DNA of 64,000 bases from assembly GCF_002753895.1 (NCBI RefSeq), contig NZ_NJER01000002.1:434001-498000 (forward strand), read 5' to 3'. The notes below the pieces were generated by a model, which did no database searches, had not been told where the DNA came from, and saw only the letters and a program-made list of their open reading frames with translations. Positions 1-7,778 of the stretch are shown piece after piece. The position numbers and the translations under genes are program-made. Origin of the DNA: Halobacteriovorax sp. JY17 (GTDB lineage Bacteria; Bdellovibrionota; Bacteriovoracia; Bacteriovoracales; Bacteriovoracaceae). How positions within the stretch are numbered: the first letter of the stretch is position 1; the number at the start of each line of letters is the position of its first letter.

Positions 1-372
1 TTCAGCGATGGCCTTCTTGAGATCTTCTTGGAGTTGTTGATACTCAGCTGGGTGAATAATTTCATCACAGTGAAGAAATAGTGCCCAAGCATCATCTTCT
101 TCTCCGTGAACTTCTCTCAACCTATCAAGAGCGACATTGGCCTGTTGGGAAAAGATCTTCCCCCCGTCTCCCATGTACTTATCTTCCCAAGTCGTATCAA
201 TGACCTCTACATTTGGAAGAGTTCTTACATTTTTGCCAGTATTATCATCAGAGTCCCCAAGAGCAAGGTATATCTTCTCTGTGAGGTTTCCCATAGATTC
301 AAGCATTTCCATATAGGGGTAATCTAATCGATCGACCCCGCGCATAAATGTAAAACCATATATTTTAGTCAT
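1..372 (-). CDS. Glycosyltransferase-like protein, partial (runs off left edge)
   Basis: The minus strand is open from an ATG at 372 to the window edge, giving 124 residues starting MTKIYGFTFMRGVDRLDYPY. The fragment contains LFLHCDEIIHPAEY, which resembles the acidic QGDECLHEKDL segment of the gene at 7771-8655, so both appear to belong to the same GT2-like family of LPS/envelope sugar transferases. This reading is inference from that resemblance and from the neighbouring glycosyltransferases. The C-terminal part lies outside the window. An opposing plus-strand frame at 106-327 looks like its shadow. Confidence 0.7.
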   Translation of the reverse strand, partial: MTKIYGFTFMRGVDRLDYPYMEMLESMGNLTEKIYLALGDSDDNTGKNVRTLPNVEVIDTTWEDKYMGDGGKIFSQQANVALDRLREVHGEEDDAWALFLHCDEIIHPAEYQQLQEDLKKAIAE

Positions 373-430
373 AAACACCTTATTTCTATTTTTATTTATA
401 CTATCTCATTCAAAATAAGTTGTTAATTTA

Positions 431-1630
431 TTAATGAGGATAGAGGGCCTCATTGCCAATAGCTTTAAAAATACTAATAGACGTTAGTATGAGAAAAGTT
501 ATGGCAGAAATAATATGAAATCTTGTCTCTTTCGCACTTAGTTTTTCTTTGAAGTTATTTAGTATGAACATGATACAAACTGAAGAGACAAGAAAGTAGG
601 ATGGATAAATATATCTACTTGCTGTTCTACTAGAAATTGAAAAAGTAAGAACGTAAATTAATGCAGCAGAAAGAAGCGAGTAGTAAAAGTTTCTTTCTCG
701 TTTTGTGATACTAAGAGAGAACTTATTCTTTACCATTATAATAATGGCCACTAGTGACCATGGAAGAGAGTAGCTTAACAGTCTAGAAAAGTAGTATCCA
801 AATGCTTTTATATTTCCAAGTAGCGGGATGGAACTACTTTCTTCGCTAAATGATCTACCGAGAAGTTGAACTTTTATATATTGCTCAAAGAAACTTACAT
901 GAGTTAATTTTTTAAAGACAAGTTCATAGACTAGGGCGGTTAGTAAAACTGAAGAGCTTATGAGTACTAGTGTGCTACATTGTGAAATCTTAATCGGTCT
1001 ATTTGTAAGAAAGTAAATTGCAAAGATAACAGGAATGATCGGAAGAAAAGCGATTCCTTTTATAAGAAAACAAAATTGAATGCTAAAGAGAATAAGTAAG
1101 AGGTATTTCTTATTTTCGTTGAGCTTTACTACTCCGTATATTGCCATTAAAACCAGGAGTAGAAGGGCCGGTTCGTGATTTGCTCTCATTTGATAATTTA
1201 AGGAGACTGGAGTTATCTGGACGAGAATGGTCATCAGTGCCGAAATATTTCGAGGAAAGTATTTACAGGCAATAAGAAAAATAAAAAATAGTGATAGAGC
1301 TTTATAGAATGAATTTACAAAGTAGATCGAATGTTTTTCAGAGTATCCCAGTTTTGCGAGTAGTACGGGAAGGATGAACTGTCCTGTTAGATGATCTCTT
1401 ACATAAGGGGTTTCTGTTTCAGCGTACCAAGAGTAGTCCCTCCATTCTAGGGCAAGGAATTGACTAAGTGGTTTTGAGTTGAGTTGTGCAGTAAATCTAC
1501 TATAAAGTCTAGAGTCATTTTCTCTGGCAACATAATTTGCTTTTACAATGAAAATAGAAATGAGCAGTAGTGATAGTGTCCACGCAATAAGTGGTTTGTT
1601 ATTTCTTAGATTTATTTTACTAAAATTCAT
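431..1630 (-). CDS. Polytopic membrane protein, probable GT-C type glycosyltransferase
   Basis: The 399-residue product is very hydrophobic, with about ten predicted membrane segments beginning near residue 14. The first periplasmic loop is long and contains an acidic-polar ENDSRLYSRF stretch. A second loop carries RANHEP just before a helix. This layout, with acidic residues in loop 1 and a charged motif after the early helices, is typical of the ArnT/PMT (GT39-like) family that moves sugars from polyprenyl-phosphate carriers. It starts 3 bases after the stop of the GT4 gene upstream, so the two are probably cotranscribed. The family assignment is an inference; no signature is strong enough to name a substrate. 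Confidence 0.65.
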   Translation of the reverse strand: MNFSKINLRNNKPLIAWTLSLLLISIFIVKANYVARENDSRLYSRFTAQLNSKPLSQFLALEWRDYSWYAETETPYVRDHLTGQFILPVLLAKLGYSEKHSIYFVNSFYKALSLFFIFLIACKYFPRNISALMTILVQITPVSLNYQMRANHEPALLLLVLMAIYGVVKLNENKKYLLLILFSIQFCFLIKGIAFLPIIPVIFAIYFLTNRPIKISQCSTLVLISSSVLLTALVYELVFKKLTHVSFFEQYIKVQLLGRSFSEESSSIPLLGNIKAFGYYFSRLLSYSLPWSLVAIIIMVKNKFSLSITKRERNFYYSLLSAALIYVLTFSISSRTASRYIYPSYFLVSSVCIMFILNNFKEKLSAKETRFHIISAITFLILTSISIFKAIGNEALYPH

Positions 1631-1633
1631 TTT

Positions 1634-2605
1634 CTAATACTCTAGTAATGTTTCTGGACTTTGATTCAATTGCCAAGTCGGGTTTGACTCATGTAGGTTT
1701 TCGCCACTCAAAATTCTTTCATAGAGCTTTAAGTACTCATCAGTTAATTTTTGAATGGAGAAATTTTCTTCAACATACTTTCTAATGGCATCTCTATCAA
1801 AGTTATTCGTTTTAGTTCCAACCGCTTCTAGTAGTTCTTTCTTATTGTGACAAATTGTTCCACTCACTTGCGTAATGATCTCTGGGAGAGATCCATACGG
1901 ACTCCCAAAGACTGGCATTCCCATGGCCATGGCCTCGATGATAGCGATACCAAATGGCTCATGCCATCTAACGGGAAAAAGAAAAGCGTCACACTTTCTC
2001 ATGATTTCAAGTTTTTCAACTCCTCCGACCATGCCGTGGGAGTGAATATATCTAGAAGGGAGGAGAGATCTACCTCCGGCGATATGAAGGTGCTTCTTTG
2101 ATTTCTTGCACACACTTATGCAGTGTTTGAGATTTTTTACACTCCACGACCCTTTGGCAAGAAAGAGAAAGTTTTCAAATCCTTTTTCTTTTGCTTCGTA
2201 AGGATATTCTGTGAAGTCTAGAGCATTGTGGATAAATACACTTGATCCATGATTTTCTGCATGCTTCTTAGAGACAAAGACAGAGTTCTTCGAGAACTTC
2301 TCTCCAATTTGACCATTGCATTGCATATTTATAATTGTAGGAATTTTTGATTTTGGTTCGTAGTTATAAGTTAGGTGAATGAGGTCGTAGTCACTTTCTT
2401 TTAGTGAGTCGAGCATCTCTTTTGGATCTCCCTCGCAGGTGATGAGTTTGATTCCATATTCTTCAACTTGTGATTCAGGATGCCCGATGAGCGTAACTTC
2501 ATGACCACGCTTGGCCAGCTCTTTCATATGCCAAAAGAGAATTCTCTCAATACCACCATACTTCTTAACAGGAAGAATTCCCTTATGTTCAAAAACTATC
2601 TTCAT
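1634..2605 (-). CDS. Glycosyltransferase family 4 (group 1)
   Basis: This is a GT-B type glycosyltransferase of 323 residues. The N-terminus has GGIERILFWHMKELAKRGH, the usual acceptor-side glycine loop and helix. The C-terminal half carries EPFGIAIIEAMAMGMPV, the EX7E signature of GT4 enzymes that binds the nucleotide-sugar. I place the start at the ATG at 2605, which is preceded by GGGAAAAG, rather than at the in-frame TTG at 2617 that abuts the 36-bp repeat. It probably adds a sugar to LPS core or O-antigen. The gene lies between the repeat copy at 2618 and the membrane transferase downstream. Confidence 0.88.
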   Translation of the reverse strand: MKIVFEHKGILPVKKYGGIERILFWHMKELAKRGHEVTLIGHPESQVEEYGIKLITCEGDPKEMLDSLKESDYDLIHLTYNYEPKSKIPTIINMQCNGQIGEKFSKNSVFVSKKHAENHGSSVFIHNALDFTEYPYEAKEKGFENFLFLAKGSWSVKNLKHCISVCKKSKKHLHIAGGRSLLPSRYIHSHGMVGGVEKLEIMRKCDAFLFPVRWHEPFGIAIIEAMAMGMPVFGSPYGSLPEIITQVSGTICHNKKELLEAVGTKTNNFDRDAIRKYVEENFSIQKLTDEYLKLYERILSGENLHESNPTWQLNQSPETLLEY

Positions 2606-2617
2606 CTTTTCCCGCAA

Positions 2618-2653
2618 GGTACCACGTACCTAATGTTATGAGTTGTGCGTTAA
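2618..2653 (+). repeat. 36-bp REP-like repeat, copy R1
   Basis: This copy begins GGTACCACGTACC (5-bp inverted repeat GGTAC/GTACC with loop CAC) and ends GCGTTAA. It fills almost the whole gap between the GT2 gene (stop at 2650-2652) and the GT4 gene. Bases 33-35 of the repeat (TTA on plus) are the GT2 stop codon TAA on the minus strand. It differs from copy R3 at 4 of 36 positions. Confidence 0.9.
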
Positions 2654-3414
2654 TTTATTCTCTTACCATCCTGCAGATCTTTAAGTTTAGAGTACTTAAG
2701 AAGTGCGGAGAGAGAATTGATACAGCAAATGACAAAACCGTACTTTCCGTCGAGAAAACCTCGCTTTAAAAAGTAATCTTTAAAAAACTTCAAAAGAGGA
2801 CGAGTCATAATCTTAAAATTATTAGACCTCTTTCCATTCTTATAAGCTGCCATGGCCGCAATTGTTGTAAATTTATTTGTCTGATTCACATGATCTGTAA
2901 TTGAATCGTAGCTATAGTGAAGAAGGTTGCCTTGGAGCTTTTTGATATTTGCACCTTCGTTCATCGAAATAATATCGTGAGGATTTGTCCCGCTCCACTG
3001 TCCCTTGGTTCTATCTAGAAGTCTTAGCTTACTATCAGGATACCAACCACATCTGTAAATCCATTGATCGACATAGTGGGTAAGTCTATTGAAGTAATAA
3101 CCATCGGCTTCAAAATTATTCTTAATCGCCGTTATTTGCTCTCTAAGTTCGTCGTCCAGCGCTTCATCTGCATCAAGAGAGAGAATATGATCGTAGGTCG
3201 CACTCTTTAAGGCAAAATTCTTTTGTTCAATATGACCAAGAAACTTATTTTGAATCCACTTTACGTTAAACTCTTTGCAGATCTCTTCCGTCTTATCCGT
3301 TGAAAACGAATCCACGACAATAATCTCATCGACGACACCGCCGAGGGATTCAAGGCACCTTCTGATATTATGCTCTTCGTTTAATGTGATGATAACTGCT
3401 GATAACTTAACCAT
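2650..3414 (-). CDS. Glycosyltransferase family 2, WaaE/KdtX-like
   Basis: The 254-residue product starts MVKLSAVIITLNEEHNIRRC and has VDEIIVVDSFSTDKT, then HILSLDADEAL. This is the GT-A fold with the DXD-type metal site near residue 80. The order and the YRCGWYPDSKLRLLDR segment match the WaaE/KdtX family of LPS core glucosyltransferases. It is soluble, with no membrane segment, so it probably works at the inner face of the cytoplasmic membrane. Its stop codon lies inside repeat R1, and the gene-free space after it is taken up by that repeat. Substrate specificity cannot be read from sequence. Confidence 0.87.
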   Translation of the reverse strand: MVKLSAVIITLNEEHNIRRCLESLGGVVDEIIVVDSFSTDKTEEICKEFNVKWIQNKFLGHIEQKNFALKSATYDHILSLDADEALDDELREQITAIKNNFEADGYYFNRLTHYVDQWIYRCGWYPDSKLRLLDRTKGQWSGTNPHDIISMNEGANIKKLQGNLLHYSYDSITDHVNQTNKFTTIAAMAAYKNGKRSNNFKIMTRPLLKFFKDYFLKRGFLDGKYGFVICCINSLSALLKYSKLKDLQDGKRIN

Positions 3415-3580
3415 ATGTAATTACTATATCAAAAGAGGAGTCATTGTTCTTTATAAATATTTGATCAATTGGCATGTAAAAATTGAAAAGCCAATGCCCA
3501 AGCTCATGAATTTTTAAATAGTTGGCTTGAGTCGTGATGGTTCTTAATTGTACTCGTGGTGTTTATTGAGTTTCTTATAT

Positions 3581-3598
3581 GTTTGCAGTTATGCAAAC
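3581..3598. promoter_or_regulatory. Perfect palindrome upstream of the first TA-like module
   Basis: The sequence is GTTTGCA-GTTA-TGCAAAC, with 7-bp perfect arms and a 4-base centre. It lies 28 bp upstream of the TTG start at 3626. Its position and form suit autoregulation by the HTH protein encoded at 3979-4401. That is inference; no clear -35/-10 pair could be fixed around it. Confidence 0.55.
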
Positions 3599-3625
3599 TC
3601 GTGTTAGTATGTTAAGGATTACATT

Positions 3626-3982
3626 TTGAAAGAAATAAATACGATTATAAGAGAGTTGGAGAAAAGGGTAATAATTGACGGTAATAGAATTACAAGGATT
3701 GCTTTTGATCTTAAGCATATTAACTTCGGGTGGGATAAAAATAGAAGAGATTACAAGACTAAGCAGAGAAGTTTTTTAACGGATATAGACGTTTTATATT
3801 TTATAATTCATTTAAATAACTATGAGATTGATAAGGAAGGGCTTAATAGAATTTTACTTCCTAGTGGTGTTTTAAGATACATCTTTAAGGTATGGGATGA
3901 GGAAGTTAGTTATCGAATGGTAATTGATATACGAAAAGTGAGCAATGAACTGGCAACAATCGTAACAATATATAGAAAGTGA
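3626..3982 (+). CDS. Hypothetical protein, candidate toxin of a TA-like pair
   Basis: I do not recognise this 118-residue protein. It starts with TTG, supported by TAAGGA at 3613-3618. It is basic at the N-terminus and ends in two likely beta strands (YRMVIDIRK and LATIVTIYRK). That ending is reminiscent of the small RelE/BrnT-like RNase folds, but no family signature is visible. The next gene, an HTH protein, overlaps its stop codon, and a perfect palindrome lies upstream. Size, position and coupling suggest a toxin, as in higBA-type order (toxin first). The next two modules downstream are recognisable TA systems, which supports but does not prove this. Confidence 0.6.
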   Translation: MKEINTIIRELEKRVIIDGNRITRIAFDLKHINFGWDKNRRDYKTKQRSFLTDIDVLYFIIHLNNYEIDKEGLNRILLPSGVLRYIFKVWDEEVSYRMVIDIRKVSNELATIVTIYRK

Positions 3983-4401
3983 ATCATAGAGAGTCAAAAA
4001 TGAAAGATAAAAAGAAAGAATTATTAAATGATATTGAATTCGAGGCCGTGAATTCTTTTGATGAGGAGGAGTGTGAGAGAGAAGTCTTTGAAGGAAAGCT
4101 TATACCTTCTGAGGTTCATATTTCAGATGATCTTTCAGTTAACTATAAAGTTGCATTATGTAAAACGGTAATTTCATTTAAGAATAGGCACTCTCTAAGT
4201 CAGAAAAATTTATGCGATATTCTGAGTAGTGATAAGTCTACAATTAGTCTCGTTTGTTCCTACCAAATAAGAGGGAGACTATCTGAAACTAGGCTCTTTA
4301 AGCTCGTGCAAAAAGTTGTTGCTTATGAAAATAGCTATACGGCCTTCGATGAATTGAATGAAAACTTAAAGGAAGCAACACCTCTACATAAAGTTGGATA
4401 G
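3979..4401 (+). CDS. HTH domain protein, candidate antitoxin
   Basis: The open frame encodes 140 residues from a GTG at 3979 that overlaps the previous stop codon. An ATG at 4000 with AGAGAG upstream is an equally plausible start, giving a product 7 residues shorter. The N-terminal third is acidic (DIEFEAVNSFDEEE). The middle has LSQKNLCDILSSDKSTISLV, which reads as an XRE/lambda-type helix-turn-helix. This layout, a flexible acidic part plus an HTH, is common in antitoxins that also repress their operon. The upstream palindrome at 3581-3598 is a likely target. Exact family not recognised. Confidence 0.65.
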   Translation: MNHRESKMKDKKKELLNDIEFEAVNSFDEEECEREVFEGKLIPSEVHISDDLSVNYKVALCKTVISFKNRHSLSQKNLCDILSSDKSTISLVCSYQIRGRLSETRLFKLVQKVVAYENSYTAFDELNENLKEATPLHKVG

Positions 4402-4610
4402 CTCTATATGATGTAACTGAAGACTTCAAAAGCATTAAACATTAAATTCGAGATATCTTGTTAACTTATTTTCTATAGTAATTGTAAAAATCTGACTTCC
4501 TTGACTGAAAAGTATAATGTTTTTAGCCGGTTGCTGGTCTATAATGTGTTGAAAATATGAAGATGTTTTACTTAGGTATTTACTAGTTTTGAGATATGTG
4601 AGACAATGAG

Positions 4611-4871
4611 ATGAAGAGGGTTTGGATAGTATATTGTGAAGAAAAGAATAGATTATTAAAATCTAAGAAAGAGAGAAGAGCTAGCTTTAAGAATGTGATT
4701 GAACAAGTTGAGGCCGGTGATTTTCTCGTTGTTGCTAATACAAGCAAGAATCATCCGAATCAAGAATGTTTCTTAGTGTTAATTGAAGATTATCCATTCA
4801 TAGCTCCATTTTGCCAAAGGGCTGACGTCATTCAATTGATTACATTATTTCCTGATAGGAGATTCAAATGA
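4611..4871 (+). CDS. DUF4258/BrnT-like toxin
   Basis: The 86-residue protein has the order of a small RNase-like toxin. It has CEEKNRLLKSKKERRASFKN near the start, then a DFLVVANTSKNHPNQECFLV strand pair, then DYPFIAPF and a C-terminal ITLFPDRRFK. The pattern of a WDEEKN-type start, the xHPNQ turn, YPFxxPF and a closing IxPxR matches BrnT/DUF4258 toxins as I know them. The downstream gene overlaps by ATGA and encodes a ribbon-helix-helix protein, the expected antitoxin. Activity is inferred from family and pairing. Confidence 0.75.
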   Translation: MKRVWIVYCEEKNRLLKSKKERRASFKNVIEQVEAGDFLVVANTSKNHPNQECFLVLIEDYPFIAPFCQRADVIQLITLFPDRRFK

Positions 4872-5098
4872 ACAAGAAAAAGATAAATAGTTTAAGAGAA
4901 CATGCAGAGGGAAATAGTTATAAAGTCTTAGAGGATAGAACTATAGATCTTAGAGATGCTCTTGCTGACGATACTGTCACTATCAGGCTTCCTAGAGAGC
5001 TTAAGCAACTCTTAAAAGATAGGGCCGCAAATCTTCGTATGCCTTATCAGCGGTATATAAAGTCTGTTTTGATTGACGCCCTTAAGAAGAGCTCATGA
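4868..5098 (+). CDS. CopG/ribbon-helix-helix antitoxin
   Basis: The 76-residue protein overlaps the toxin stop (ATGA) and has GGAG upstream. Its C-terminal half is TVTIRLPRELKQLLKDRAA followed by NLRMPYQRYIKSVLIDAL. This is the beta strand plus two helices of a CopG/BrnA-type RHH DNA-binding domain. The N-terminal part probably wraps the toxin. Toxin-first order is the same as in brnTA. A role in operon repression is likely by family. Confidence 0.8.
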   Translation: MNKKKINSLREHAEGNSYKVLEDRTIDLRDALADDTVTIRLPRELKQLLKDRAANLRMPYQRYIKSVLIDALKKSS

Positions 5099-5154
5099 AC
5101 TCTGTCAATCACTTAAATGTTTGAATTTATATTGAAATATTGGCTCATACTAAC

Positions 5155-5181
5155 TTAAAGTGTCACTAGGTGACACTTTAA
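5155..5181. promoter_or_regulatory. AbiEi operator candidate, upstream inverted repeat
   Basis: Twelve-bp perfect arms flank TAG: TTAAAGTGTCAC and GTGACACTTTAA. The inverted repeat ends 2 bases before a -35-like TTGACT at 5183. The inner 8+3+8 pattern recurs at 5224-5242. AbiEi proteins are known to repress their own operon by binding two inverted repeats at the promoter, and this arrangement fits. Confidence 0.75.
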
Positions 5182-5182
5182 A

Positions 5183-5210
5183 TTGACTTTAACACTGTGT
5201 CTGATATTCT
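5183..5210 (+). promoter_or_regulatory. Predicted abiE promoter
   Basis: TTGACT (5183-5188) and TATTCT (5205-5210) are separated by 16 bp. They lie between the two matching inverted repeats and about 50 bp upstream of the abiEi ATG. Bound repressor would bracket the RNA polymerase site. Confidence 0.6.
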
Positions 5211-5223
5211 AGTATCTATATAT

Positions 5224-5242
5224 AGTGTCACTTATTGACACT
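5224..5242. promoter_or_regulatory. AbiEi operator candidate, downstream inverted repeat
   Basis: The arms AGTGTCAC and TTGACACT flank TTA. This is the same 8+3+8 layout and nearly the same bases as the upstream inverted repeat. The two centres are about 65 bp apart, close to six helical turns, so cooperative binding on one face is possible. Confidence 0.75.
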
Positions 5243-5258
5243 TTGTTATGGAGCTGGA

Positions 5259-5894
5259 ATGAGTGTTCTTAGTGAAGTTTATAAAAAATTAGAAACAAAT
5301 ATTCTTCCATTGAGTGTTATTAACTCAGCACTAAGTCATAAAACCACTGATGCTAGGAAATCATTATTAAAACGAGCATGCCAAAAAGGTGATCTTATTC
5401 GAGTTCGAAAAGGACTATACTTGCTTGGAGAAGAAAAGGAGCTTTATTGCTCATCTGTGATTGCGAATTATCTAGTTGATCCGTCCTATGTGAGTCTGGA
5501 GTCTGCCCTCTCTTTTTATGGATTAATTCCGGAAGCAGTTTATACAACAACGTCAGTTACAACGAAATCTTCCTCTTCTATTAAGACTCCTGTTGGGCAG
5601 TATTCATTTTCACACTTAAAAACTAGTTACTTTAACTTTGGCTTCTACCGAGTTAGAGATGGTGAGTATAAGTATCTTGTAGCAACGCCTTTAAAGGCAT
5701 TGATGGATTATATTGTCCTAATGAAGAAAAAATACTCTAGTGTTGAAGGTCTTGTTGAAGACCTGCGTTTTGATTTTGATGAGTTTTTAACTTATAAGAA
5801 ATTTGTCAATAAAGAAAAAGTAAACGAAATGTTGAAAGTATATAGGAGTTATCGACTCCAGGTCATTCTTAAAGATATTAGGAGTAGACTATGA
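5259..5894 (+). CDS. abiEi: AbiEi family antitoxin/repressor (type IV TA)
   Basis: I choose the ATG at 5259, which has GGAG at 5250-5253, over an in-frame TTG at 5235 that would lie inside the downstream operator. The 211-residue product has an N-terminal winged helix (LLKRACQKGDLIRVRKGLYLL). The typical AbiEi middle follows: YVSLESALSFYGLIPEAVY, then FSHLK, then VATPLKALMDYI. AbiEi antitoxins counter AbiEii without stable protein-protein contact and repress the operon. The stop overlaps the abiEii ATG by ATGA. Abortive infection is the classic role; the phenotype here is unknown. Confidence 0.88.
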   Translation: MSVLSEVYKKLETNILPLSVINSALSHKTTDARKSLLKRACQKGDLIRVRKGLYLLGEEKELYCSSVIANYLVDPSYVSLESALSFYGLIPEAVYTTTSVTTKSSSSIKTPVGQYSFSHLKTSYFNFGFYRVRDGEYKYLVATPLKALMDYIVLMKKKYSSVEGLVEDLRFDFDEFLTYKKFVNKEKVNEMLKVYRSYRLQVILKDIRSRL

Positions 5895-6727
5895 ATGAAA
5901 TAGTTACTGAAAGATTGAGTGAGTATAATATTAGATCTGCAGAAGAAGAGCAGAATGCGATTAAAGAAATTACTCAAGAGATTATACTTTTTGCACTTTC
6001 AAAAACGAGCTTTTTTGATAGGGTCCATTTCTGTGGGGGAACTGCACTTCGAATTATTCATGGGTTAAATCGCTTTTCAGAGGATCTTGATTTTACTATG
6101 AGTTCCAATGACTCTGGTTTTCAATTTAATGACTATATGGATGAGGTTCTACTTACTTTGAAGCAGTATGGGCTTGATATGATGGTTAAAAAGGCCAATG
6201 ATGATAACTTTGTTAAGTCTAGAGAACTCAAGGAAGACTCTGATAAGTGGATGATATCTTTTCCGGAAAATAAGAGACTTAAGAAGATTATTATTAAGCT
6301 TGGGATAGACACAAATCCTCCGGCCGGATCAGAGGAGGTTAAGTCTTATCTTGATTTCCCAATCTTACATCAAATCAATACAGGCTCTATGGAAACATTA
6401 TTTTCAGGGAAAATTCATGCACTCCTTTGCCGAAGATATGTAAAGGGAAGGGATTGGTATGACTTGCTTTGGTATATTAAAAAGAAGGTCGATATTAATT
6501 ATGAGCTGTTGAAGAATGCTCTTTTCCAGTCAGGTCCTTATCAAGAGAGCAGTTTGGTGAAAGTTGATAGGAATTTTGTTGTAAGAGAGTTAGGTCAAAA
6601 AATTAAAACATTAGATTGGAAAGAAGTTAGAAGTGACGTTGAAAGATTCTTGAAGCCTGAAGAGCTTGATTCTCTCAACCTTTGGAGTGAGGACTTATTT
6701 TTGAGCAAAATTCAAAAAATTATTTAA
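5891..6727 (+). CDS. abiEii: AbiEii nucleotidyltransferase toxin
   Basis: The 278-residue protein has FCGGTALRIIHGLNRFSED followed by LDF, the GGTxL...RFSxDxD signature of DUF1814/AbiEii nucleotidyltransferases, near residues 48-68. A lysine-rich stretch (KRLKKIIIKLGID) and GRDWYDLLWY near residue 195 are also typical of the family. AbiEii enzymes block growth in phage-infected cells by transferring nucleotides; some homologues act on tRNA. It is translationally coupled to abiEi. All visible active-site residues are present, so the module looks intact. Confidence 0.88.
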   Translation: MNEIVTERLSEYNIRSAEEEQNAIKEITQEIILFALSKTSFFDRVHFCGGTALRIIHGLNRFSEDLDFTMSSNDSGFQFNDYMDEVLLTLKQYGLDMMVKKANDDNFVKSRELKEDSDKWMISFPENKRLKKIIIKLGIDTNPPAGSEEVKSYLDFPILHQINTGSMETLFSGKIHALLCRRYVKGRDWYDLLWYIKKKVDINYELLKNALFQSGPYQESSLVKVDRNFVVRELGQKIKTLDWKEVRSDVERFLKPEELDSLNLWSEDLFLSKIQKII

Positions 6728-6767
6728 AGCATTAACACAAGTAGGCTAATTGATTATACTTAAGAAT

Positions 6768-7778
6768 ATGACATATCGAACAATTCTCGTTGTGAAGAAT
6801 AGGGCCATGGGGGATTCCATTATGGGTCTTTCAGCACTTCAATATATTAGAGAACTTTATCCAGAGGCAAAGATTATCTACGCGATTCCTTCGTGGATAA
6901 CTCCGTTATATAAGAATGTCGATATTGAATGCGATCAAGTTATAAGCTGTGATTTAAAAAATGCTAAAGACTGGGTCGCTCTCTTTAAGAAAATGAGAGC
7001 TTTAAAACCCGATGTTATTTTTGAAATGCATCTGGCCGGAAGAACATTCAAATTTTTTAATACTTATTCAAAACTATTTAGAACTCCATACTTCTTTCAC
7101 GACCATCACTCCAAAAAGTACCACGTACCTAATGGTATATTAGACCAAGGAGTCATTAAGCCAGTGATTCAAAGAGATTTGGACGGAGTTTATTCCTGCT
7201 TGAGTAAGAAAGAAGAAATTCCAAATTTCTTAAATTACACTCCAATCATAAGTGCCGAGAAGGCTAAGAAGAAAAGGCTGGTTCTCGGAGTAGTGGCAAC
7301 AAGAGCAACAAAGATGTGGCCCTTGGATTACTATGTTGAACTTGCAAAAATTTGTTCAAAGAGTTTCCCAAACTTAAGTATAAAAATTCCTCTTTCAAAA
7401 TCAGAGGGTGATCTTGAAATTAAAGAGAGACTCGAAGAATTAAATATTAATGACTACGCAGAAATTGTACATATCCCGCTCTCACAATTACCAAGGTTTA
7501 TTGGAAACTCAAAACTCTATGTTGGAAATGATACTGGGCTTAAACATTTGGCAATTGCAACAGGCGTAAAATCTTATACTCTCTTTGGGCCAGAGCCTCC
7601 AAATGAGTGGCATCCATACGATGAAAAAGCGCACCCTTATTTTTATAAAGACCCACTTGAGTGCAGGACTCGTACGGCGCACTACTGCGGGCTTTCAAAT
7701 TGCTCGAGTATGATTTGCCTAAATGAGTTTATGCCAAGAGATGTATTTGCAAGAATTGAAAAGGATTTAAATGACTAA
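6768..7778 (+). CDS. Glycosyltransferase family 9 (heptosyltransferase-like)
   Basis: The ATG at 6768 gives a 336-residue product starting MTYRTILVVKNRAMGDS, the usual GT9 N-terminus. A TTG at 6750 is in frame but adds an atypical leader. The C-terminal domain has LYVGNDTGLKHLAIATG and LFGPEPPNEWHP, the nucleotide-sugar site of ADP-heptose:LPS heptosyltransferases. It probably adds a sugar to the LPS inner core. Unusually, a partial copy of the 36-bp repeat lies in frame at 7115-7138 and encodes the KYHVPN segment between the two domains. Confidence 0.85.
   Translation: MTYRTILVVKNRAMGDSIMGLSALQYIRELYPEAKIIYAIPSWITPLYKNVDIECDQVISCDLKNAKDWVALFKKMRALKPDVIFEMHLAGRTFKFFNTYSKLFRTPYFFHDHHSKKYHVPNGILDQGVIKPVIQRDLDGVYSCLSKKEEIPNFLNYTPIISAEKAKKKRLVLGVVATRATKMWPLDYYVELAKICSKSFPNLSIKIPLSKSEGDLEIKERLEELNINDYAEIVHIPLSQLPRFIGNSKLYVGNDTGLKHLAIATGVKSYTLFGPEPPNEWHPYDEKAHPYFYKDPLECRTRTAHYCGLSNCSSMICLNEFMPRDVFARIEKDLND
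7115..7138 (+). repeat. Partial REP-like repeat inside the GT9 gene, copy R2
   Basis: The 20 bases 7113-7132 are identical to 10207-10226 at copy R4, and the match continues to 7138 with two mismatches. It is in frame and encodes KYHVPNG. It keeps the GTACCACGTAC hairpin but lacks the second half of the repeat. Confidence 0.8.

Noticed and set aside
106-327. Plus-strand open frame of 73 codons at the left edge
   Set aside because: It lies opposite a minus-strand frame open across the whole edge region with clear glycosyltransferase-like sequence, so it is a shadow.
4513-4545. Two TATAAT boxes (4513 and 4540) as promoters of the DUF4258-like toxin module
   Set aside because: Neither has a good -35 element at 16-18 bp, so no promoter is claimed.
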